From Scybalousia_A sp045221575 (lineage in GTDB: Bacteria; Bacteroidota; Bacteroidia; Bacteroidales; P3): DNA of 64,000 nucleotides. The position numbers and the translations under genes were made by a program. Every line of letters starts with the position of its first letter. The stretch's first letter is position 1. Positions 42,753-51,491 of the stretch are shown here, one piece after another. The stretch is from positions 14,056 to 78,055 of the forward strand of contig JBGUWU010000024.1 of the NCBI GenBank assembly GCA_045221575.1. Reading direction: 5' to 3'. Below the pieces are notes generated by a model. The model was given only the letters and a program-made list of their open reading frames with translations. It did no database searches and was not told where the DNA came from.

Positions 42753-42838
42753 AAAAGCCACCCCAATCTCTAATTACTTGCAGTAATTTGGCTGTCTTCT
42801 TCGAATCCACCCCAATTACTAATTTCTAATTCTTAATT
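42753..42838. repeat. Mosaic repeat element, site h (43-bp module inverted)
   Basis: On the minus strand an AATTAGTAATT arm is followed by one full 43-bp module (42813 down to 42771) and then a partial second copy (GGGGTGGCTTTT, 42764-42753). The partial copy ends two bases before the recO start codon, so the repeat forms the recO leader. It separates porZ from recO. Confidence 0.87.
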
Positions 42839-45230
42839 ATCTAATTATTAATATTTTTCCGCAGGCTTTAGTTGTTGCTCCTTCGTTATCTGCGTAAGAG
42901 AAAATATAATAAACACCTGAACCTACTCTTTGACCATTAAAGTTTTTTCCGTCCCAAACAGCTTGTCCTCCCATAGACTTTAGGTGTGCTACTTCTCTAC
43001 CATTAGCGTCAGTTATTCTAATATCAGAGTCTTTAACAAAGCCTTTGATAGCAATATCTCCAAAGTAATCTTCTCTAACAGGATTAGGGAAAGCAACAAG
43101 CTTTACTTCTTCTTCGTATGCAGGAGTAGCGTCAGAACGATATGAGATAAGTCCTCTGTCAGTACCAATAAAGACTTCGCCTGTGATAGGGTGAGAAGCC
43201 ATACATATAATTTTGTTTGATAGAAGAGGGGAGTTTTCTGCAGTGAAGTGCATTATTTCTTTATCTCCGTTGGCAGAAAGAACATATACACCATTTCTTT
43301 CTGTTCCTACCCATTTTCTGTTAGCTCCATCTACCATTATACATTGAATGTCTTCAAAGCTTAGCAAATATTGTGCTTCTATGCCTTCAGTATAGACTAT
43401 ATTATTGCATTCTATAGGTGCAGTTAAGCCAGCACCATTAAAAGCATTATCTAATGAATAGATGACTTTTATTCCTTTTTCTGTACCAATCCAAATCTCA
43501 CCTTCAAGATCTTGTACCATACAGTTGAGTTTGTCTGTTTTAAGTAAAGAACCGTTGTTAGGGTCTATGTATTTTGTGCTAAGACTATCGTTGTTTAATA
43601 TTATACATTTACCATTGATGCTATAAATCAAACGATAGTGTCTTAACTTATCTTCTAATATGTCTTTTATCTGGTCGCTGCTGGTGAAGAAGTTGGTTGT
43701 GTTAAATCCTCCCCAAAGACCTCTGTAGTTTAAGTAAGAGAAACCATAATCGACCAAAGAACTTGCTACAAGTAGGTTGCCTGATTTGTCATATTCTACA
43801 CCTGCTATACGATATGTTCCCCAATAAGGATAAATATAGTTATTTGTATTTGTACTATCAAATAGATTTATCAAAGTATCATCTTTTATTTCCCAAATAC
43901 CATCATGCCAAGATGCTGCCATTATATGTTTTTCATCATTAGGGTCTATTGCTATGTCTATAACATCATATAAATTCTTTGGGTTTGCTTCTAAATACCT
44001 GTCCTTATATACAGTCCACCAATAAGCACCATTATATATATACACATTACCGCTTAAATAGCGGTTGTTAAGTGTTGCTGTTCTTCCACCAGGAGCGAGA
44101 TATAATTTACCTTCGCTTGTAAATTCCATATTGTATGAATCGGTGGTTAAAGGTCCAATAGGAAAAGTTATGTCAGATGGAACAATAGTGTCTTTGTCTG
44201 CAAAATACATATAGTTAGGAACACATATAAGCCCTTGATGAGTATGAGCAATCCACAAATTGTTATTTTCTAAAAGAGCATCTTTGTAATCAACTTTAGA
44301 ACCTTTCACAGGGTGATTAGACTCTGAAACAGTAAATTTTTGATTAAAGTTTGTATCATAAACAACAAGACCTTCCCAATTTCCTATAATAACTCCTTCC
44401 TCAAAAGTTCTTATGTATGGTATATAAGTTGAAGATATAAGAGTGTCCATTGTATTTCCATCATACTTAAAAACCATATCATTAGTACTTGTTCCAGTGT
44501 AAGCACTAATAAGTAGTTTATTTTTTCCAAGTCTTCCAATAAACTTAATTTCTCGCTTAGAAGAAAGGTTTGTTGCTCCTTCTCCTCCAAGAAGAACTCT
44601 GTGCCAAGATTGGTTTGCTGCAAGAGTGTTGTAATTCTTATAAGCCCAAAGCAAACCTTCTCCTGTTCCAACAAAAAATGCTGTATCGTTACTGATAATA
44701 CTATTTACAGCTATAGCAGAAGAGTTTTCTCCTACAAACCAAGTGTCGAATATCTCGTGTCGTTCTAAGTCTATAACAACAACACCGAAGCCACAAGCCA
44801 AGAAAGCTTTGTTGTCAACAAAATAAATGCTGTTTATGGTTTTGTTTCCTTCTATAAAACGGTTCTTTATGTCAGGGATATTATAAACAATATCGTTCTG
44901 AAAAATATCAACATTTGCGTTGTCGTAGGCTATTACAGTTGTTTTGCTAAGACTATCAAAGCCAACAACACCAATACCTGCATCTGACAAACCTTGAACT
45001 TTAGAAAGAGTCTTAGATTCTCCTGTTTTAGGATTGTAATAAAAAAAGGAAGAAGGACAAGCAACTAAAACTTCTTCATCTGCTTTTACTACATTATGAG
45101 TACGGTAATAGGATAAATGTTCTCTCCATTTTCCTATTGCTACATTCTGAGATTTGTATTGACCGAAGGCATTTCCTACACTTATTAGTATAGAACATAA
45201 CATTAAGACAACAAAAGCTCTTTTGTTCAT
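42837..45230 (-). CDS. porZ: Type IX secretion protein PorZ
   Basis: PorZ is a surface component of the T9SS attachment complex that delivers anionic LPS to the sortase-like PorU. The 797-residue protein has a signal peptide ending NAFGQ. It starts with GKWREHLSYYRTHNVVKADEEVL, and two seven-bladed propeller halves follow with two-component-regulator-type repeats (GEIWIGTEKGIKVIY, RKWVGTERNGVYVL, GEVFIGTDRGLISY). It ends with a sorting-type C-terminal domain (AFPNPVREDYFGDIAI, ITDANGREVAHL, GSGVYYIFSY). The architecture matches PorZ over its full length. It implies a functional T9SS in this organism, consistent with the T9SS cargo at 22782. Confidence 0.88.
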   Translation of the reverse strand: MNKRAFVVLMLCSILISVGNAFGQYKSQNVAIGKWREHLSYYRTHNVVKADEEVLVACPSSFFYYNPKTGESKTLSKVQGLSDAGIGVVGFDSLSKTTVIAYDNANVDIFQNDIVYNIPDIKNRFIEGNKTINSIYFVDNKAFLACGFGVVVIDLERHEIFDTWFVGENSSAIAVNSIISNDTAFFVGTGEGLLWAYKNYNTLAANQSWHRVLLGGEGATNLSSKREIKFIGRLGKNKLLISAYTGTSTNDMVFKYDGNTMDTLISSTYIPYIRTFEEGVIIGNWEGLVVYDTNFNQKFTVSESNHPVKGSKVDYKDALLENNNLWIAHTHQGLICVPNYMYFADKDTIVPSDITFPIGPLTTDSYNMEFTSEGKLYLAPGGRTATLNNRYLSGNVYIYNGAYWWTVYKDRYLEANPKNLYDVIDIAIDPNDEKHIMAASWHDGIWEIKDDTLINLFDSTNTNNYIYPYWGTYRIAGVEYDKSGNLLVASSLVDYGFSYLNYRGLWGGFNTTNFFTSSDQIKDILEDKLRHYRLIYSINGKCIILNNDSLSTKYIDPNNGSLLKTDKLNCMVQDLEGEIWIGTEKGIKVIYSLDNAFNGAGLTAPIECNNIVYTEGIEAQYLLSFEDIQCIMVDGANRKWVGTERNGVYVLSANGDKEIMHFTAENSPLLSNKIICMASHPITGEVFIGTDRGLISYRSDATPAYEEEVKLVAFPNPVREDYFGDIAIKGFVKDSDIRITDANGREVAHLKSMGGQAVWDGKNFNGQRVGSGVYYIFSYADNEGATTKACGKILIIR

Positions 45231-45243
45231 AGTTGTTTTGTTT

Positions 45244-46317
45244 TTATTCTATGCTTTCTTTCAATCTTTCTGCATTCTCTGCTAATTGCAAAGCGTCTAA
45301 TATGTCTTGAATATCACCGTCCATAAAAGCCTGAAGATTATAGCTTGTATAGTTTATTCTATGGTCAGTTATTCTTGACTGAGGATAGTTATAAGTTCTT
45401 ATCTTTGCACTTCTATCGCCTGTACTAACCATTGTCTTTCTTTTTGCAGAGATGCCGTCAAGATATTTAGAATACTCTTTCTCAAATAAACGAGTACGTA
45501 AAACAGTCATAGCCTTTTCTAAGTTCTTTACTTGAGATTTTTGATCTTGGCAAGAAACGACAATACCTGTAGGTATGTGAGTAAGACGTATTGCAGAGTA
45601 TGTAGTATTAACACTTTGACCACCAGGGCCTGATGCACAGAAAATATCTTTACGAATATCGCTCATTTTTAAATCAACATCAAACTCTTCTGCCTCTGGT
45701 AAAACAACAACACTTGCTGCTGAGGTATGTACTCTTCCTTGTGTCTCGGTTTGAGGTACTCTTTGCACGCGATGAACACCACTCTCATATTTCATTTGAC
45801 CATAAACACCGTCTTTGCCACTAACATTGATAACTATTTCTTTATATCCTCCTGAAGTACCTGCTGTATAATCTACAATCTCTGCTTTCCAACCTCTTTT
45901 TTCAAAGTATTTCATATACATACGGTACAAATCTCCAGCAAAGATACTTGCTTCATCTCCACCTGTTCCTGCTCTTATCTCAAAAATAGCATTCTTGTCA
46001 TCTTGAGGATCTTTTGGTATAAGCATAAGACGAATATCTTCTTCCATCTTTTCTTTCTTTACGGCAAGTTCATTAAGTTCTTCTTTTGCCATATCTCTAA
46101 AGTCTTCGTCTTTCTCTGTTTCTAATACATGCTTAGCATTATCTATATTAGATAAAACGTCTTTATATTGGTGATAAGCAGTTATTATAGGTTCTAAGTC
46201 CTTATATTCTTTGTTCAATTTAACATAGTTTTTCATATCATTAACTATGTTTGGGTCTTGAACCTTTTGTTCAATCTCAAGATATTTCTTGTTTATCGCT
46301 TCTAATTTGTCTAACAT
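45244..46317 (-). CDS. prfA: Peptide chain release factor 1
   Basis: RF1 reads UAA/UAG and releases the finished peptide. The 357-residue protein has the helical N-terminal domain, the codon-recognition PxT motif (RVPQTETQGR, as in RF1 and unlike RF2's SPF), the GGQ catalytic loop in CASGPGGQSVNTTYS, and the usual RTYNYPQSRITDHRI. No frameshift is present, as expected for RF1. It lies in an operon with the MORN-like gene (27-bp gap) and porZ (13-bp gap). Confidence 0.97.
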   Translation of the reverse strand: MLDKLEAINKKYLEIEQKVQDPNIVNDMKNYVKLNKEYKDLEPIITAYHQYKDVLSNIDNAKHVLETEKDEDFRDMAKEELNELAVKKEKMEEDIRLMLIPKDPQDDKNAIFEIRAGTGGDEASIFAGDLYRMYMKYFEKRGWKAEIVDYTAGTSGGYKEIVINVSGKDGVYGQMKYESGVHRVQRVPQTETQGRVHTSAASVVVLPEAEEFDVDLKMSDIRKDIFCASGPGGQSVNTTYSAIRLTHIPTGIVVSCQDQKSQVKNLEKAMTVLRTRLFEKEYSKYLDGISAKRKTMVSTGDRSAKIRTYNYPQSRITDHRINYTSYNLQAFMDGDIQDILDALQLAENAERLKESIE

Positions 46318-46344
46318 CGTTATTCCCTTGTTTATGAGTAAAAA

Positions 46345-47355
46345 TTAATCTTCTCTTGTTAAAGAGTTTATTATTTGTTTGCCGTTTTCGTCTGGTATGA
46401 TTTTAAAACCAAAGTTGATGTCTGTTTTAAGGCTTCCATCAGCATTGATCCCTTTGATAGCAACAACATTAACATAGATATTGTTCTTTTCATCTAAACG
46501 CATAAACCTATCACCGTTGAAATACTTTAACATTTCTTCAAAGTTGTCGTTAGCAACGGTATTTTTGCCTTGCATATCAAAGTATTTTATTTTGTCTTTT
46601 GTGCATGTGATCAAAGAAATGTCGGTTTGTTTAACTCTTTGTTCTCCTTTTGAAGTTGAGAAAACAAGAACATCATCAACTAAGTCATCATTCTTATAAG
46701 TAAATTCTTGTGCTATTCTTCCATCAGAGTGATAAATAGACCACAAACCTTCTTTTTTCCCTTGAATATAGTCTCCTTTGATACGGATTTTTTTATTTGG
46801 AAAATATTCTATGTATTCTCCATTTAAAACATCATCTTTATACACTGCAGTATAGTAACCATAGGTCTGCAAACTTTTATAAAACTGACCATTACGAACT
46901 CCTGCTACGTATGAAGTTACTTGTATAAGGTCTTTTCCGTCATCATCGTAAAGCTTTTCTTGCCCATGTTTTTTATTATCTTTATACTCTACTTCAGTTA
47001 TTCTTTTACCTTTTTCGTTATAGTATTTCCAAGTGCCTTGTTTTTGTTTCTCTACATAATTACCCTCTGCTTGCACCTTGCCATTAGGAAATAAGAGCCA
47101 AGTATGAGTGTTCTTGCCTTTGTCAGTAAAGTAATTTTTTATAGTTACCCTACCTTTGCTGTCATAGTAGTAGAAAGTATCTATAGGATAGTCATCTTTG
47201 TAAGTGCCTTCCATAGTTTTACTGCCATTCTTAGCCGTTTTAACCCAATGACCTTGCTTTCTACCTTGGTTATCGGTGATATTCTGTGCCATAACGCCGT
47301 TGCAAATAAATATTATAGCACCTAAACAAACAATTATAGAGTATATTCTTTTCAT
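46345..47355 (-). CDS. Secreted YwqK/MORN-like repeat protein
   Basis: A 336-residue exported protein (signal peptide ending NGVMAQ). Residues 25-230 contain about eight copies of a short beta-hairpin repeat of the YwqK/MORN-variant type (QGHWVKTAKNGSKTMEGTYKDD, GKVQAEGNYVEKQKQGTWKYYNEKG and KIRIKGDYIQGKKEGLWSIYH; in each the key words are G-x-W, Y-x-x-G and EG-x-Y). The C-terminal 100 residues are not repeated. These proteins are widespread in Bacteroidota with no established activity. The antitoxin label sometimes given to YwqK relatives is not supported here, since no toxin gene accompanies it. Confidence 0.78.
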   Translation of the reverse strand: MKRIYSIIVCLGAIIFICNGVMAQNITDNQGRKQGHWVKTAKNGSKTMEGTYKDDYPIDTFYYYDSKGRVTIKNYFTDKGKNTHTWLLFPNGKVQAEGNYVEKQKQGTWKYYNEKGKRITEVEYKDNKKHGQEKLYDDDGKDLIQVTSYVAGVRNGQFYKSLQTYGYYTAVYKDDVLNGEYIEYFPNKKIRIKGDYIQGKKEGLWSIYHSDGRIAQEFTYKNDDLVDDVLVFSTSKGEQRVKQTDISLITCTKDKIKYFDMQGKNTVANDNFEEMLKYFNGDRFMRLDEKNNIYVNVVAIKGINADGSLKTDINFGFKIIPDENGKQIINSLTRED

Positions 47356-47365
47356 AAATCTGTTA

Positions 47366-47929
47366 TTATTTTAAACTATTTGCAAATTCTATTAAACTAC
47401 TACATTTCCAATCAATTAAACCTTCATCATATTCCTCACCAGTACGATTATCCACAAAAACAGTTGTCATCTCCAAACGTTTTCCAAAAACCATATCCGA
47501 ATTACTATCTCCCACCATGACACTTTTTGAGAAATCAACTTCAGGATAGTCTTTCTGTGCTTGTAATCCCATACCTACTCCTGGCTTTCTGAGAGGTGAG
47601 TTGTCTGTTTTTAGGTTAGGACAATAATAAACTTTGTCTATTCTTCCACCATTAAGCTTTATATCCTCAAGCATTTGATTGCTTAATTTAATAAAATCTT
47701 TTTCTTCCAACAAACCCTTGCCAATACATTGCTGATTGGTAACTATGAAGATTTTTTTGAAGTGTTTATTAAATATTTTTAATGCCTCTAAAACACCATC
47801 TTTGAAATGAAAATCTTTGTAATCTAAGATGTAGCCACCGATTATCCTTTCATTGATAACACCGTCCCTATCTAAGAACAAAAATTCATTATTTTTCAAA
47901 TCTTTCAACATTATATTTTCATTAAACAT
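47366..47929 (-). CDS. HAD-IIIA phosphatase related to heptose-bisphosphatase GmhB
   Basis: A 187-residue HAD hydrolase. The catalytic DxD is in FLFLDRDGVINERI. Threonine motif II is in IVTNQQCIGKG, and the lysine and last acidic motif are in LRKPGVGMG and VMVGDSNSDMVFGKR. The order and length match GmhB/HisB-N phosphatases, which dephosphorylate D-glycero-D-manno-heptose-1,7-bisphosphate for LPS core. The Cys/His zinc loop of GmhB (C-x-H ... C-x-C) is mostly missing: only CPN and then SPLRKP remain. Substrate assignment is therefore open. An ATG seven codons in (47911) is an alternative start. It heads the operon leading to prfA, porZ and recO. Confidence 0.82.
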   Translation of the reverse strand: MFNENIMLKDLKNNEFLFLDRDGVINERIIGGYILDYKDFHFKDGVLEALKIFNKHFKKIFIVTNQQCIGKGLLEEKDFIKLSNQMLEDIKLNGGRIDKVYYCPNLKTDNSPLRKPGVGMGLQAQKDYPEVDFSKSVMVGDSNSDMVFGKRLEMTTVFVDNRTGEEYDEGLIDWKCSSLIEFANSLK

Positions 47930-48004
47930 AACTTATATAACGCAAGTTTTAATTAAATATTGTAGTCCTTTGATGTTTGATACAAAAAACTGTTTTGTGA
48001 AAAA

Positions 48005-48096
48005 GATAATCTTTCGTTTGAAAGAAAAAAGAGCAAGTTTTAATTTTTTAAAATCAAATCTTAGCACCTAAAAGATCAAATCTTTTTTATTTAAGT
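48005..48096. repeat. Phased 21-bp repeat, locus 5
   Basis: Four units start near 48011, 48032, 48053 and 48075 (steps 21, 21, 22), with words such as AGCAAGTTTT and AAAATCAAATCTT, closest to locus 1. The 270-bp gap holds nothing else recognisable. Confidence 0.7.
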
Positions 48097-48198
48097 TTTG
48101 ATGTTTTTTTACAATAATCATAAAAGACTCAATGTAATTATGATGAAATTTTGTAAGCAATTGAAAATATTAAACTTACTTGCGTACGTTGGAGTTAA

Positions 48199-50199
48199 TT
48201 AAAACTTCCATAATATCTGTCCGCTAATAAATTGGTTGTTATTCGCTGATATTTTGTCATTACCTGAAGATATTTCTTCTCTGTCTGAGTATCTTATTAA
48301 AGAATATCTTAAATACAATTCAAAATGTTTTGATATTTGCCAAGAAAGCAGAGCATAAACACTCTGACCTTTTCCATACAGCGTAGAAGAGGCATAAGAT
48401 AAAGGTAGAGAATGTTCATAAACGTAAAACCTATTATCGTAATCCATAGTGTTAAACAAAGTGTATCTCAGTCTAAACCTCGTTTTCAATTTATGGAAAT
48501 TGTACATGCCTTCAAAGAAAAGGAACTTGCCTTCTTGCTCGTTGCTTTCATGTGTAAAAGAACGAGAATATCCACCTCTAACAGTCAGACTGAAATCATC
48601 ATTCTTTGCAAACTTATATTGAAGATGAGTCTGTGCTATAGTGTTTGCAAAAGGTGTTTTTGTGTTATTGGCTGTTTTGTAATCATAGTAGCGAAGAGAG
48701 TAACGGCAATAGAGTAGGAGTGAATTATTGTTGTTGATATTATAATTGAGTTGTAATTTTGCTTTCTGTCCCTTGACATCTTTTGATGCTCTATAACTGA
48801 TAAAAGGGAAGTAGAATAAATCTGCACCAACATAATAAGAGAATTTTCTGCTGATATAGTGAGAAAAATCTGCATAAACACCTTTTTCGTTGTTGTTCAT
48901 TGAGTGTATGCCAATAGCGTTAGCGAAATGGTTTTGAAAATCTTTGTCATAGTTTCTGTAAGACAGAGTAAAGTATGTCTTGTAACCAAAATTATATTGT
49001 GTTCCTAAGATATACGCTTTGCCTTTGTTGTAGCTTTGTGCTATTTCCGAGAAAAATAACAACCGTTTCAAAGAATAAGAACCATTGAAAGCAATGATGT
49101 TGTTGTCTTTTCCTGAAAAATAATATTGCTGATAAGGATACGATTTTACATTAGGAATAATAGAGTCGGAAAAATGATATTTTAGTAATGTAGTACCAAG
49201 TTGTAAGCCTTTGAAAACGTACTGAATACTTGTTCCAAATAAGGTTTGTGAGATATTATTCTTGGATTCCAATTCCTTATTCGTTCTGTGATAACCTGTT
49301 TGTTGAAGACTTTTTCCATTGAAGTCTAATAGATTGTATGAGCCAAACAAGAATATATCAATGTTTTTGAAGTTCATCAATAAGGCAAGTCCTTTATTGT
49401 AATTGTATTCGCTTGTTGAACGGAATGGTATTATCTTTCCTGAACTTGATTTTATACCATAATTAGAAAAATAACCTATGTCAAAACTTTGTTTTATTGC
49501 TAATCCTTCACCTAAAGAAAGTCTGTAATCTCCAAGAGTTACTTGTTTTATATGTTTGCTTACATCATAGAGAGTAAAAGCAATGTTGTAATGATCGTAA
49601 CCAAAAGTTTTACCCTTGAACTTCAAGGGTTCGCCTGCGTCTTTATCGGCTACAAAGGATAATTCCATTCTGTCGTAATACTTCATTTTATATCTTAAAG
49701 AGGAGGAGAACTTATCGCCTAAATAACCTTTGTTGTCTGTTCTTGTATAGCCGAAAGGTTTATGCAAACTCTCTTTGTATTGCAAACGTAATGTGTTTTT
49801 AGAATGCTTAAAGATGGAGTCTAAGTTTAAAGGCTTTCTTTCCATAACTCGTTCTGCGTAGATATAAGGCGATATTCTTTGAATAGTTTGTGCATTAAAG
49901 CCATTTATGAATTGTAATTCGTTTAATGAAAGTATCTGTCCGCTGTTTTTGATATAGTTTTGTAAGGAAAATATTTGAAAATTATTAAGTCCGAGCAAAA
50001 TCATCTGCTCTTGTGTTAAGGTATTGATGTTTAATCTTTGAGATAGTAGGTCGATATTGATGTCTTCTAATTGTTCAAGAAGTTCTTGCTTGCTTTCTTC
50101 CGGTAAATCTTCATCTTCCAATACAATATCCAAATCCACTTGTGCAGATACCAACACAATATTAAAACAAAAGAAAATAAAAATAAAGAATTTTCTCAT
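48199..50199 (-). CDS. Helix-hairpin-helix domain fused to an outer-membrane beta-barrel
   Basis: A 666-residue exported protein (signal peptide ending VLVSAQ). Residues 25-115 carry acidic helices and then two ComEA-like helix-hairpin-helix units (INTLTQEQMILLGLNNFQIFSLQNYI and LSLNELQFINGFNAQTIQRISPYI). From about 125 to the end it is amphipathic beta strands with aromatic girdles (LRYKMKYYDRMELSFVAD, VTLGDYRLSLGEGLAIKQ, YFTLSYRNYDKDF, FELYLRYSLIRYSD), ending in Phe (GQILWKF) as outer-membrane barrels do. HhH units in ComEA bind DNA, so an outer-membrane DNA-handling role is conceivable, but the family has no established function. It overlaps the glycosyltransferase gene by 4 bp. Confidence 0.8.
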   Translation of the reverse strand: MRKFFIFIFFCFNIVLVSAQVDLDIVLEDEDLPEESKQELLEQLEDINIDLLSQRLNINTLTQEQMILLGLNNFQIFSLQNYIKNSGQILSLNELQFINGFNAQTIQRISPYIYAERVMERKPLNLDSIFKHSKNTLRLQYKESLHKPFGYTRTDNKGYLGDKFSSSLRYKMKYYDRMELSFVADKDAGEPLKFKGKTFGYDHYNIAFTLYDVSKHIKQVTLGDYRLSLGEGLAIKQSFDIGYFSNYGIKSSSGKIIPFRSTSEYNYNKGLALLMNFKNIDIFLFGSYNLLDFNGKSLQQTGYHRTNKELESKNNISQTLFGTSIQYVFKGLQLGTTLLKYHFSDSIIPNVKSYPYQQYYFSGKDNNIIAFNGSYSLKRLLFFSEIAQSYNKGKAYILGTQYNFGYKTYFTLSYRNYDKDFQNHFANAIGIHSMNNNEKGVYADFSHYISRKFSYYVGADLFYFPFISYRASKDVKGQKAKLQLNYNINNNNSLLLYCRYSLRYYDYKTANNTKTPFANTIAQTHLQYKFAKNDDFSLTVRGGYSRSFTHESNEQEGKFLFFEGMYNFHKLKTRFRLRYTLFNTMDYDNRFYVYEHSLPLSYASSTLYGKGQSVYALLSWQISKHFELYLRYSLIRYSDREEISSGNDKISANNNQFISGQILWKF

Positions 50200-51380
50200 C
50201 TTTGATCAATAACTTGGTTTATTGACTCAATGATTTTTGATTTATTAAAACGAGTATCTTTAAGTTGTTGTGAATTTTTAAAGACCTCTTCTTTGTTTTG
50301 CAATGCAAAGTTTTTTATTTCTTTGAATCCTCTTGCAATATCTTCAATATTAGAAGGGTCTGCACAGAGTCCGATTTTATTTTCTTCAATAATTGTTCTA
50401 CAAGTGCCGTTGAGAATTCCAAATATCGGTTTTCCTACAGATAAATATGATTGAAGTTTAAGCGGTTCTGTCTTTTCTATCTCTTTATTGCTTATAAGAG
50501 GAAGAAGAAAAACATCACTTTTGTGTAGTAAATCATCTATCTGGTTATAAGGAATACGCTTATGTAGATGTACATTAGTTATATTGTACTTGTCAATGAA
50601 GTTTTTCAATTCATCATACGCAGAGCCGTTACCTATAATATTGAGAATACAATCTTCTAAGTTGGCCTTTTGAAATCCTTTTACGACATTTATCATATTT
50701 TGGAAGATAGATATGTTCCCGGTAAAAGTAAAATTGAACTTAGTGTTGTCAAGAACCAACTCACTTATTGCAAAATCTACAGGTTGAAGCCAATTGGGAG
50801 CGTAATGTATAGTTTTGTTGGGTACATATTTTTGAATGCTATCTTTAAAACCAGAGGAAGAAACGATAATATTGTCGCATCTGTTGTAGATATAATTAAC
50901 AAAATGCTCCAAAAAGAACTTTGTGATAAAGTTTTTAGGTATTCCATACATATAAACAACGTCTGGCCAAATGTCAAATGTCCATATAGTAACGGGAACG
51001 CCAAGCTTTTTTCTCAACTTCACAGCTGGTAGAGCAACGGTCAAAGGTCCTGTTTGAGAAACGAAAATCATATCATAGTTTTTGGCTATCTGTTTTCCGA
51101 TATGCGTTGCTCCTTGTATGTATTTTATGTAATTACGAATCTTTTTATAGACATTAGTTTTATAACCTTCAATAAAAGGAAAACGATATATCTTGCTACC
51201 TTCCCAATCTTCTATTCTGTATCCCTTATTGCTATATCCGGGATAGACGTAACTTTCCGGATAAGATGGATATTGGCTGATAATATCCACAACAAAGCCT
51301 TGTTGTTTCCATTCTTTAACAAGGTCGTTGATAAGAAAGTTCTCGGGATAAAAAACCTCAGATATAACAAGAATCTTCAT
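50196..51380 (-). CDS. Glycosyltransferase family 4 (WbuB-like)
   Basis: A 394-residue GT-B glycosyltransferase. The N-terminal acceptor-side fold begins MKILVISEVFYPENFLINDLV and includes IFVSQTGPLTVALPAVKLRK and TIWTFDIWPDVV, which are typical of WbuB-like enzymes. The donor-side domain has FTFTGNISIFQNMINVVKGF, LNIIGNGSAYDEL, HLHKRIPYNQIDDLLHKSDVFLLPL (quoted as RIPYNQIDDLLHKSDV) and the E-x7-E region EIEKTEPLKLQSYLSVGKP. It should add a hexosamine-type sugar in surface polysaccharide synthesis at the cytoplasmic face. No other polysaccharide genes accompany it. It overlaps the HhH-barrel gene, so they are coexpressed. Confidence 0.85.
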   Translation of the reverse strand: MKILVISEVFYPENFLINDLVKEWKQQGFVVDIISQYPSYPESYVYPGYSNKGYRIEDWEGSKIYRFPFIEGYKTNVYKKIRNYIKYIQGATHIGKQIAKNYDMIFVSQTGPLTVALPAVKLRKKLGVPVTIWTFDIWPDVVYMYGIPKNFITKFFLEHFVNYIYNRCDNIIVSSSGFKDSIQKYVPNKTIHYAPNWLQPVDFAISELVLDNTKFNFTFTGNISIFQNMINVVKGFQKANLEDCILNIIGNGSAYDELKNFIDKYNITNVHLHKRIPYNQIDDLLHKSDVFLLPLISNKEIEKTEPLKLQSYLSVGKPIFGILNGTCRTIIEENKIGLCADPSNIEDIARGFKEIKNFALQNKEEVFKNSQQLKDTRFNKSKIIESINQVIDQR

Positions 51381-51491
51381 TTAAACGTCTGTCTTAAAGA
51401 AATGAAAACGAAAAAAAGGCTTCATTATTGCAATATAGATACTTTTTTTACGTTATTGGAATTTGTATAAACCTAAATAACAAAAAGAAAG

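Noticed and set aside
46345..47355. Toxin-antitoxin module based on the YwqK-like protein
   Set aside because: The protein is exported, and its neighbours are a HAD phosphatase and prfA; no toxin partner is visible.
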